A program made the translations under genes and the position numbers. The notes under the pieces were generated by a model. That model was not told where the DNA came from. It did not search any database and saw only the letters and a list, made by a program, of their open reading frames with translations. Positions 58,801-64,000 of a stretch of DNA of 64,000 bases are shown here, one piece after another; positions within the stretch are counted from its first letter, which is position 1, and each line of letters starts with the position of its first letter. Origin of the DNA: Chaunax sp. Z400 (Eukaryota > Chordata > Actinopteri > Lophiiformes > Chaunacidae); NCBI GenBank assembly GCA_037577475.1, contig CM075204.1:3972855-4036854 (forward strand), in the 5' to 3' direction.

Positions 58801-61696
58801 TGATGTATTTACAAGATGGCGGCTTTAAAGCAGAAGTAGACAACAGCAGAGAGTTTCTTTTCTTGTGTTCGCTGTCTCTTTCATTGCTTCCAATATGAGT
58901 AACTCTACGTTATTATCATGCTGCAGCTTTATTAAAAGCACCACAATAACGGCAACAATTGCGGCAATCACACGATCGACATCCATCTTCTGGTAAAACA
59001 CATGAAACATAAGTCACTTCTGCGCATGTCACACAGTTGTTCTGATTAAATGTGGTAGAGCATGTAAACAACAGATCATATTAGATCACAACTCATGTAA
59101 ACACCAGATCGTATTAGATCACAACTCATTTAAACACCAGATCGTATTAGATCACAACTCATGTAAACACCAGATCGTATTAGATCACAACTCATGTAAA
59201 CACCAGATCATATTAGATCACAGCTCATGTAAACACCAGATCGTATTAGATCACAGCTCATGTAAACACCAGATCGTATTAGATCACAGCTCATGTAAAC
59301 ACCAGATCGTATTAGATCACAACTCATGTAAACACCAGATCGTATTAGATCACAACTCATTTAAACACCAGATCGTATTAGATCACAACTCATGTAAACA
59401 CCAGATCGTATTAGATCACAACTCATGTAAATAGTTGAGTTGAAACCTTCAATCGGAATGATTTCAATCAGAATGAAGAAAAGTGTCCATGTAAATCCAG
59501 CTAATGATTGTGTGTATTAGACTTGATCTGATCATACTCACACACCTTTCTGTTCCTATGTTTTTGTATCTGTATATTTGTATGCAGTGTCATGCAAGGG
59601 CTCAACCTTCAACACTGAATCCAGACTAACAAAACTGCTACAATCTCTCAGACCTCCCAGTCAGCTCAATACAGCCAAACAAAGAAAGAAATCCCTAACA
59701 ATCCATTGTGACAAGGGAGCCAACAAACAGAGGGTAATTACATTTCCATTAATCAGGAGAACCCCCCAAAACCCTTTGTAAACCTGACAATTTTGAGAAT
59801 TTCCCCATGTGGGACTAATAAAGGAATATCTTACCATGTCTTTCCCAAAAGTCAAAGAGGAAATATGTTCAATAGTAAACAGGAGCTAACAGCAACATGC
59901 GTCAAGACCTTAATGTTCCAGTGCCACAGAGACGAAGCATGTCATCTACAATACAGAAAAGAAATGCTGTTTGTATATATGAAGAGGACTAAGTGTGCAC
60001 AGATGTAAAAGGAATGGCAGAAATTTTAATTACCTTGTGTAAACTAATCAATAAGCAAATTTCCTATTTGTATTTCATCCATTTCAGAAAAGCTGTTTTC
60101 TAAAATGACTTGAATGTGTGTGTTAGTGGTCTTCAGAACACACTGAAAAAAAGTCACCACAGTTGTGAAGTGGTATTCAATTTCACTGAAGCATCTGTCA
60201 CTCATGTCACTGAAGCATCTGTCACTCATAATCTCAAAAAGTAACAAGGTTTAATAATAATAATGTTTATTATTATATTTTAAGCTAATATATTCCTTTG
60301 CCTGTGTTTCCTTTGTGTAATGAACAAAAAACTGCAAAAGAAACCAGGTTAGAATACAGAATGTTCCTTCATAAGTGCAGTCGTTATGGTTGATGTAACC
60401 ACATTTTCCCATTCTAGGGTCACATATAAACTGTTAGTAAATATCGCAGTGAAGGCAAATCTATTTTAAGTTCCAGACTGGTATGTTTGAACCACACAAC
60501 TATATTCAGTTATTTGATTTTTAAAAACAGGCAAAATGCCCAACAGATTAAATCGCAATATCACTTACAATCTCTTTTCACTTCACAAGGGGAATAACTG
60601 AACACTAAATAAATTATTTGAAATGCACACTACCAGGATGAACAATAACTGGAGGTAAATAAGCCAACTTGGCCAGCTGACAACAAACTAACAAGAAAAA
60701 CTGGACTTCTGAGAGAAAGGCAAACTTTCATCGAGATATTATCATCAGGCAATATTCAATATGCAAAGGCAAACAAAACCTACCACTATCACGAGTTATT
60801 GGTATAATCGCGTGAGGTAGATTACTGTAGGCACGGGATATAAAAAATAAAGGAGGTAAATATACAGCCTCTGGTTTTTGAAGAAAACATTATAAACTCC
60901 ATTTATTTGCTGTGGCTGAGGTAGATATGGTCTATACAGTGAATTACAAACAAAGAAGGGGTAATTAGGTTTTCAACTTCCAGATAGCTAATCAAAGAGG
61001 ACAAAATTAAACAAATACGCTCAGGCCAGATTAGCATGTGCGTTTAGCTATCAATGTTGAAATGAATACATTTCAGCAACAATGTCATTTTTCCTTACGT
61101 CATTGCTAAGAAACGCATGTTTTTCAAAAAAGGGTGAATTTTCTTGCTTCCGTTGCTGTACATAATTTCCTATGACCACTGAACAGAAACACATCTTAAT
61201 ATACCATGTATACTTGACCCCAATTTACAACATCGCAGCTAAACCAGTCAGTACCAATGTTACCACTTTAGCAACAAAGCTAGCGTCGTAAAACTGTAAG
61301 ACTTAGCGTTATTTTTTCCATTACAGACTTAAACACACCGCTTATTCATGTTTACTAGCTGAACAATGTGCTACCAGGGAAAGCTCCACCTATCTTAACA
61401 TTAACACAGACATCTGCCCAGCGTTCACCTACTATGCAGTAGGAGGAGGGGGTTAGCTTTAGCACCTTTAGCATCGTTAGCTACCTGCCACCCCCCACCG
61501 GTGGTTTTGCAGGGGGCATCGAAGCTTCCAGAGAAGCACGGCAAAATCACACAGCCACCAACATACAGGGTGGTATAACATGTTTTTGTATGTTAATATG
61601 TGTGTGCGAAGGTGTAAAGTCCATGGTCCATACCTCGGGATGGAGAATAGGGACGCAGCCAGCCTCTTTCTCATATTCCTCCATAGCGTCGGCCAT
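28667..61696 (-). CDS. zdhhc17: Palmitoyltransferase ZDHHC17 (HIP14), seventeen coding exons
   Basis: The seventeen exons listed separately join in frame to 1869 nt, or 622 residues plus stop. This is human ZDHHC17 (632 residues) without its first ten residues. The protein is a Golgi and vesicle membrane S-acyltransferase that palmitoylates neuronal substrates such as SNAP25 and huntingtin. Visible domains: an acidic N terminus; ankyrin repeats at about 41-276, including N90 and W120, equivalent to the human N100 and W130 that bind the substrate zDABM motif; hydrophobic segments at about 299-313, 318-335, 347-369, 372-391, 471-492 and 520-543; a cysteine-rich domain at about 429-477 with the catalytic DHHC at 454-457 (active C457); a TTNE (TTxE) motif at 552-555; and the C-terminal GSGYQLV. 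All catalytic residues are intact. Intron 10 is a U12-type AT-AC intron. Start choice is discussed under exon 1. Confidence 0.97.
29035..29470 (+). mobile_element. LINE 3' fragment in zdhhc17 intron 16
   Basis: Broken plus-strand translation contains [20 protein letters not shown] and, in another frame, [12 protein letters not shown]. This is the segment after reverse transcriptase in CR1/L2/Rex-type LINEs. It ends GGGATTAATAAAGTTAAAGTT, a typical LINE tail. It lies antisense to zdhhc17. Confidence 0.65.
29688..29782 (-). CDS. zdhhc17: zdhhc17 exon 16 (residues 546-577), TTxE motif
   Basis: Encodes [20 protein letters not shown] and [15 protein letters not shown] at 552-555 is the conserved TTxE motif of DHHC enzymes. 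Donor GTAAGT after two bases of codon 577. Confidence 0.95.
29953..30110 (-). CDS. zdhhc17: zdhhc17 exon 15 (residues 493-545), sixth membrane segment
   Basis: Acceptor CCTCAG. Encodes [16 protein letters not shown], then [16 protein letters not shown] and [11 protein letters not shown]. The donor GTCTGG departs from consensus at +3 to +5. Confidence 0.94.
30201..30284 (-). CDS. zdhhc17: zdhhc17 exon 14 (residues 465-493), fifth membrane segment
   Basis: Acceptor CTATAG. Encodes [19 protein letters not shown] and WMMYGCIS. Human has AGNHRYF, so S466 is a mild change. Donor GTGAGT. Confidence 0.94.
30285..32771 (-). other. zdhhc17: zdhhc17 intron 13
   Basis: Contains a dispersed repeat (31045-31630). 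The remainder is unrecognised. Confidence 0.9.
31045..31630 (+). repeat. Dispersed CCTCC-ended repeat, copy 1
   Basis: Starts TGCCTCCAACAAGGC, contains AATCGGTTCAGTAG and GCCCTCAACAGT, and ends AAAACATAACCTCC followed by a short TTGGTGGAGG hairpin. Same family and orientation as 42468-42795. Confidence 0.7.
32772..32865 (-). CDS. zdhhc17: zdhhc17 exon 13 (residues 434-465), catalytic DHHC exon
   Basis: Encodes [20 protein letters not shown], then DHHC at 454-457 and PWVGNCV. C457 is the acyl-accepting cysteine (human C467). All zinc-binding Cys and His residues are present. Donor GTATGT. Confidence 0.97.
32962..33024 (-). CDS. zdhhc17: zdhhc17 exon 12 (residues 413-433), start of cysteine-rich domain
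   Basis: Acceptor CTGCAG. Encodes [16 protein letters not shown] then C429-S-T-C432-L, the first zinc ligands of the DHHC domain. Donor GTAAAG. Confidence 0.95.
33025..33848 (-). other. zdhhc17: zdhhc17 intron 11
   Basis: Nothing recognised inside. Confidence 0.9.
33849..33973 (-). CDS. zdhhc17: zdhhc17 exon 11 (residues 371-412), fourth membrane segment
   Basis: Begins after an AC acceptor, not AG. AT completes Asp371, then [20 protein letters not shown] and [19 protein letters not shown] follow, aligning residue for residue with human. Donor GTACAG on a whole codon. Confidence 0.93.
33974..39303 (-). other. zdhhc17: U12-type AT-AC intron (zdhhc17 intron 10)
   Basis: The minus-strand intron opens ATATCCTT at 39303-39296, the U12 donor consensus. 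It closes with TTCCTTAAC at 33992-33984, the U12 branch site, 10 nt before a terminal AC at 33975-33974. No AG acceptor exists that would keep the family alignment. The 5.3 kb body holds no recognised gene. It includes a partial copy of a dispersed repeat near 37085-37215 and otherwise unremarkable sequence. Confidence 0.92.
37085..37215 (+). repeat. Dispersed CCTCC-ended repeat, partial copy
   Basis: Shares the AATCCTGCTGACAAACAACC and CCGGTGAAAACA segments with the copies near 31.5 and 42.7 kb, but lacks the hairpin end. Confidence 0.5.
39304..39404 (-). CDS. zdhhc17: zdhhc17 exon 10 (residues 337-371), third membrane segment
   Basis: Acceptor CTGCAG. Encodes [17 protein letters not shown] and [16 protein letters not shown]. 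It stops after the first base of the Asp371 codon, directly before the U12-type donor ATATCCTT. Reading on past this point gives sequence unrelated to the family. Confidence 0.93.
40131..40332 (+). mobile_element. tRNA-derived SINE
   Basis: A tRNA-like head carries an A box (TAGCGCAGTGGTTAGAGC) and a B box (GGTTTGATTCC) about 45 nt apart, the RNA polymerase III promoter layout. A tRNA-unrelated, CT-rich body with TCAATAAAGGCATAAAATGC and an A-rich end follows. It sits in zdhhc17 intron 9 in antisense. Confidence 0.8.
40493..40635 (-). CDS. zdhhc17: zdhhc17 exon 9 (residues 290-337), first two membrane segments
   Basis: Encodes [19 protein letters not shown] through [21 protein letters not shown]. 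Two hydrophobic segments lie at about 299-313 and 318-335. Donor GTATGT after two bases of codon 337. Confidence 0.94.
40636..41853 (-). other. zdhhc17: zdhhc17 intron 8
   Basis: Begins with a CA repeat at the donor (below). Otherwise nothing recognised. Confidence 0.9.
41834..41853 (-). promoter_or_regulatory. CA repeat fused to the exon 8 donor of zdhhc17
   Basis: The intron opens GTACACACACACACAC. The donor is weak and the CA repeat starts within it. CA-rich intronic elements next to donors are known hnRNP L binding sites that alter exon inclusion. Confidence 0.5.
41854..41979 (-). CDS. zdhhc17: zdhhc17 exon 8 (residues 248-289)
   Basis: Encodes [19 protein letters not shown] and [22 protein letters not shown], the end of the ankyrin block and the linker to the first membrane segment. 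The donor is GTACAC followed at once by a CA repeat. Confidence 0.94.
42140..42302 (-). CDS. zdhhc17: zdhhc17 exon 7 (residues 193-247)
   Basis: Encodes [39 protein letters not shown] and NVDAQNIK. Donor GTAGTG on a whole codon. LLDANAN replaces human LLEAGAN. Confidence 0.95.
42468..42795 (+). repeat. Dispersed CCTCC-ended repeat, copy 2
   Basis: Starts ATACCTCCACAAGGCCTAAC, contains AAATTGGTTCAATAG and CCCTCAACAGTT, ends AAAACATAACCTCC plus a TTTGAGGAGG hairpin. Lies in zdhhc17 intron 6. Confidence 0.7.
43466..43530 (-). CDS. zdhhc17: zdhhc17 exon 6 (residues 172-193)
   Basis: Acceptor CAACAG. Encodes [21 protein letters not shown], an ankyrin repeat core. Donor GTGTGT after two bases of codon 193. 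Confidence 0.94.
43833..43977 (-). CDS. zdhhc17: zdhhc17 exon 5 (residues 123-171)
   Basis: Encodes two ankyrin units, [19 protein letters not shown] and [20 protein letters not shown], ending AKGQ at a GTAGGA donor on a whole codon. Confidence 0.95.
44917..45520. repeat. (GGTA)n/(GGAA)n microsatellite, about 600 bp
   Basis: A mosaic of GGTA and GGAA tetranucleotides with rare variants (GATG, GTCG, GGCA). The G-rich strand is plus, so the zdhhc17 pre-mRNA carries the pyrimidine-rich complement. Confidence 0.95.
46093..46742. mobile_element. Non-autonomous DNA transposon with AGGCTGTCTTTACAC ends
   Basis: The left end AGGCTGTCTTTACACTA and right end TAGTGTAAAGACAGCCT are perfect inverted copies over 17 bp. 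CTA flanks both sides (46090-46092 and 46743-46745), a possible 3-bp target duplication. No transposase frame. Confidence 0.75.
47423..47500 (-). CDS. zdhhc17: zdhhc17 exon 4 (residues 97-123)
   Basis: Acceptor GTGCAG. Encodes [18 protein letters not shown] then TPLHWAT. W120 matches human W130, which is needed to bind zDABM peptides. The donor GTTAAC is weak, after two bases of codon 123. Confidence 0.94.
47571..48668. mobile_element. hAT-type element retaining only a BED-finger segment
   Basis: The ends TAGGGGTGTAAC and (inverted) TAGGGGTGTAATG match, with GGTTCGGTACG near both. The flanks CTAATAAC (47563-47570) and CTAATAAT (48669-48676) agree at 7 of 8 positions, the hAT duplication size. 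Inside, 47828-47990 encodes [10 protein letters not shown] and [10 protein letters not shown], a BED finger. The dimerisation and catalytic regions are absent. Confidence 0.8.
48677..49316 (-). other. zdhhc17: Remainder of zdhhc17 intron 3, nothing recognised
   Basis: AT-rich; no feature seen. Confidence 0.6.
49317..49439 (-). CDS. zdhhc17: zdhhc17 exon 3 (residues 56-97)
   Basis: Acceptor CCACAG. Encodes [17 protein letters not shown] and the ankyrin signature [12 protein letters not shown]90 matches human N100 of the substrate-binding site. Donor GTGAGT. Confidence 0.95.
49440..50518 (-). other. zdhhc17: zdhhc17 intron 2
   Basis: Nothing recognised inside. Confidence 0.9.
50519..50622 (-). 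CDS. zdhhc17: zdhhc17 exon 2 (residues 22-56)
   Basis: Acceptor TTCAG. Encodes [14 protein letters not shown] through [12 protein letters not shown], leading into the first ankyrin repeat. Donor GTGAGT after two bases of codon 56. Confidence 0.95.
52170..53490 (+). mobile_element. L1-type LINE relic: ORF1 and endonuclease parts only
   Basis: ORF1-like pieces (52370-52900) include [36 protein letters not shown] and [16 protein letters not shown], the L1 ORF1p RNA-binding region, with stops and frameshifts. 53060-53440 carries the apurinic endonuclease N terminus of ORF2, including [13 protein letters not shown] and the core [11 protein letters not shown]. Reverse transcriptase is absent. Antisense to zdhhc17. 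Confidence 0.75.
56580..56940 (+). repeat. Dispersed repeat, copy 2 (about 350 bp)
   Basis: Partner of 16960-17300, sharing several blocks of 14-20 bp in the same order and orientation. Lies in zdhhc17 intron 1. Class unknown. Confidence 0.8.
58813..58823 (+). promoter_or_regulatory. YY1-type motif AAGATGGCGGC inside a transposon
   Basis: A full match to the strong YY1 motif, located in the inverted-repeat element in zdhhc17 intron 1. Motif only. Confidence 0.35.
59048..59432. repeat. 33-bp tandem repeat inside the 58560 element
   Basis: About eleven units of ATGTAAACACCAGATCGTAT plus TAGATCACAACTC, with few substitutions (ATCATA, CAGCTC, ATTTAA). Confidence 0.95.
61634..61696 (-). CDS. zdhhc17: zdhhc17 exon 1 (residues 1-21)
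   Basis: Encodes [21 protein letters not shown] and ends at a GTATGG donor. The ATG has A at -3 and G at +4, a strong Kozak context. The frame stays open upstream to another ATG at 61771, which would add 25 residues. Human starts ten residues earlier than this ATG, but no Met exists at that position here. TK-MAD is conserved across the join, so a longer protein cannot be excluded. Confidence 0.88.
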
Positions 61697-61699
61697 CTT
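61688..61699 (-). promoter_or_regulatory. zdhhc17: YY1/TISU-like motif over the zdhhc17 start codon
   Basis: The minus strand reads CAAGATGGCCGA across the ATG. It matches the YY1 AAGATGGC core and 9 or so of 12 positions of the TISU element (SAASATGGCGGC). Confidence 0.4.
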
Positions 61700-61717
61700 G
61701 GTGGTGATGTTCGCCAA

Positions 61718-61728
61718 GCATTGTGGGA
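61718..61728 (-). promoter_or_regulatory. zdhhc17: ZNF143/THAP11-type motif TCCCACAATGC
   Basis: Minus-strand TCCCACAATGC matches the TCCCAnnATGC core of the ZNF143 (Staf)/THAP11 promoter motif, 22 nt upstream of the ATG and in gene orientation. Confidence 0.45.
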
Positions 61729-62229
61729 AACGAGAAGCTGTGTAAGAGAGAAGGAGAGGAGGAGCGGTCAAAAATCACAGATGAATGACAGGCCATAACC
61801 ATATCATACAGTGACTGATAGAGAGCAAAATACATTATTCTATGTGAGAGTACCATGCTGTATGTGTCTTGCCACTGTGGAGGTAAACGCTTTGATGGAA
61901 ACAAAATGATACAACCCTCATTGTATGTTCAGTTCACTGGAAAAAATACACTATGTATTAGCACACAAGAACAGTTGAAATACCTCAGTGAAACCAATTT
62001 TAATTTTTTTTCCACATTCAACACAAGATGCTACTTTTACTATTGCAATGTCAAAATTATTCAATGCCCTGAATAGCATCCTCCATAAGAGCACATATTT
62101 GCAAATCATGTTAAAACACTGTGCCAACCTTCATACACTTAATTTAGCTGTAGAGTCCAAACGTCTTTTTTCCTTTTAAGGCCCAAATTTATATAAGGGC
62201 TTCGTGACCAAAATCCAAGATATTCACCA
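61729..62229. other. zdhhc17 upstream/5' UTR side, nothing further recognised
   Basis: Open frames here are short and unmatched. The transcription start is not visible. Confidence 0.4.
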
Positions 62230-62740
<511 letters not shown>

Positions 62741-63917
62741 GCCTTTACCCATGTCTGACTATGCATCACATTTGCAGCAGGTCATAGCAGCTAAAGGGTC
62801 TCTACAAAGAACTAGAACTCATCATTAAGGGTTGAGTCATTTAGAGACTGCAAGAGTCAGTAAACATGAACTTTTATATTATATTTGCAGAAACACTTAT
62901 AGAATCAGTTGTATTGAGCTATTTTAACTGTTCTTGTGTGGTTTGGTATAGAACAGAATGGAATAATTTAAGTGTATATGTCCATAATTATTACAAACAT
63001 GGAGGACATTACCTGAATGATATCTGACATTTTACATGAAGGCCAAAATAGAAAATGGAAAGCATGGATAGCATTGCAGTTACTCATTACCTTCACTCAA
63101 GAAGTTATGCTTTCAACCATCTTGGAATCTTGGACCACAATGGACCCCATTATATTCTGAGGATTTCAGATGAAAATCCAGATCCAGAACCAGATTTAAA
63201 TGGTTGGCCTTTACAAATCCAGTAACCTCAAAATATGGTTACAGGCCACGTCTCACTTAAGGGGACTATTGTCATGGATATCTACTAGACCTCCATCAGC
63301 CACTGGATGTCACTCTTTCTTTAGCCAATTGAATGAATGCATTCAGCTCCCTGGCAGAAAACGTGTAACAATTTGTACAGTTTATAAACCTATAGAGTCT
63401 ACAGTATGCGCACGATTTTATTACGAACATCTATAATAAGAAAATACTACATTGCCTAATCCATGTGGCTATCATAGTAAGCTTACATCACTGACTTCCA
63501 TGTGCATGGAAGATATGGTTTATATATCATGTTACATAACATGAATAATTATTTCCACATCACATAAAAAAAATTCAGTTGTAGCAAATATGTATGAAAT
63601 TACACATTACACTTTATACTGAAATTACTACATTTAATGTGTGCATTGCATAGGCCTACATGAATCTACCCAGGTAAGAGGCTCATAATGCCCGCCTCCA
63701 TGAGTAAGGAAAATCAGATGATCACCGAGCAGAAACAAAATATGAAGTCTCTTATTGTTGCCTCAAGGTAACTCAGTGACCGGATATTGAGTGTTATGTC
63801 TTCAAAATAAATCGGAACCGTCCATACCATACGTTACCGAGAGAAAATTATTTCTATCATTGCTATAAATACCACTTCCAATTATAATAACAAAATACAC
63901 TACAACACTATACACTA

Positions 63918-63924
<7 letters not shown>
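62741..63924. other. Upstream intergenic stretch, nothing recognised
   Basis: Short frames only. The left part may be the non-coding end of the Tc1 relic. Confidence 0.4.
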
Positions 63925-63949
<25 letters not shown>

Positions 63950-63976
63950 AATATATATATACACACACACACACAG
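63925..63976. repeat. (TA)n(CA)n microsatellite
   Basis: About 35 bp of TA followed by eight CA units. Confidence 0.95.
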
Positions 63977-64000
63977 CATTAAGCACAAATGCAGGTGCAG

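Larger units (their letters stand above)
58560..59502. mobile_element. Inverted-repeat DNA transposon with internal tandem array
   Basis: The ends AGCTGGGTGTACATGGA and (inverted) AGCTGGATTTACATGGA match, followed by related CAATCGGAATG motifs inside both. AAT flanks both sides (58557-58559 and 59503-59505), a possible 3-bp target duplication that would fit a Harbinger-like origin. Only small frames remain. Confidence 0.7.
50623..61633 (-). other. zdhhc17: zdhhc17 intron 1 (11 kb)
   Basis: The longest intron. It holds an L1 relic (52170-53490), a dispersed repeat (56580-56940) and an inverted-repeat element with a tandem array (58560-59502). The intervals 50623-52169, 53491-56579, 56941-58559 and 59506-61633 show only short frames that match nothing I recognise. 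Confidence 0.9.

Noticed and set aside
59048..59432. Regular repeat that could suggest a CRISPR array
   Set aside because: Units are directly adjacent with no variable spacers, and the genome is a vertebrate's.

Overview
The window is vertebrate nuclear DNA, almost certainly from a teleost fish. It holds two multi-exon protein genes with GT-AG introns, a mix of fish-type transposons (Ty3/Gypsy with a SCAN-like gag, a Penelope-like element, L1 and L2/CR1-like LINEs, Tc1, hAT and other inverted-repeat elements, a tRNA-SINE), and many long AT, CTAT and GGTA/GGAA microsatellites. The two genes are csrp2 (plus strand) and zdhhc17 (minus strand). They lie tail to tail, as CSRP2 and ZDHHC17 are neighbours in human. 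Exons were assembled by eye from homology and splice sites, and every exon junction keeps the reading frame.

Layout. 1-12.4 kb: gene-free, transposon-rich DNA with a BED-finger hAT relic, an inverted-repeat element filled by a minisatellite (2495-3480), a broken Gypsy element (about 4.96-6.6 kb, minus), a broken Penelope-like element (about 6.64-9.94 kb, plus), two long hairpins, a strong CTCF-type motif and a LINE 3' tail. 12.41-13.60 kb: an AT-rich satellite with 24, 27 and 42 bp units that runs up to the likely csrp2 first exon. 13.6-26.1 kb: csrp2, with five coding exons giving 193 residues. 26.1-28.67 kb: probable zdhhc17 3' untranslated region. 28.67-61.70 kb: zdhhc17, with seventeen coding exons giving 622 residues; its introns carry most of the repeats. 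61.7-64 kb: zdhhc17 promoter side, with a Tc1 relic.

The most notable observation is intron 10 of zdhhc17 (33974-39303). It begins ATATCCTT and ends AC, with a TTCCTTAAC branch site 11 nt upstream of the 3' splice site. This is a textbook minor-spliceosome (U12-type) AT-AC intron, and only this junction joins residues 370-372 correctly. Other points of interest are a shared bidirectional polyadenylation interval between the convergent genes, a SCAN-like capsid remnant in the Gypsy element, a minisatellite inside an inverted-repeat transposon, a CA repeat at the exon 8 donor of zdhhc17, and ZNF143-type and YY1/TISU-type motifs at the zdhhc17 start.

Roles of the genes. csrp2 encodes a two-LIM-domain, actin- and nucleus-associated protein of smooth muscle and related cells. 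zdhhc17 encodes the ankyrin-repeat palmitoyltransferase HIP14. They are neighbours by conserved synteny; nothing in the sequence suggests a shared pathway. No novel gene system was found: the unrecognised open frames look like chance or repeat translations.
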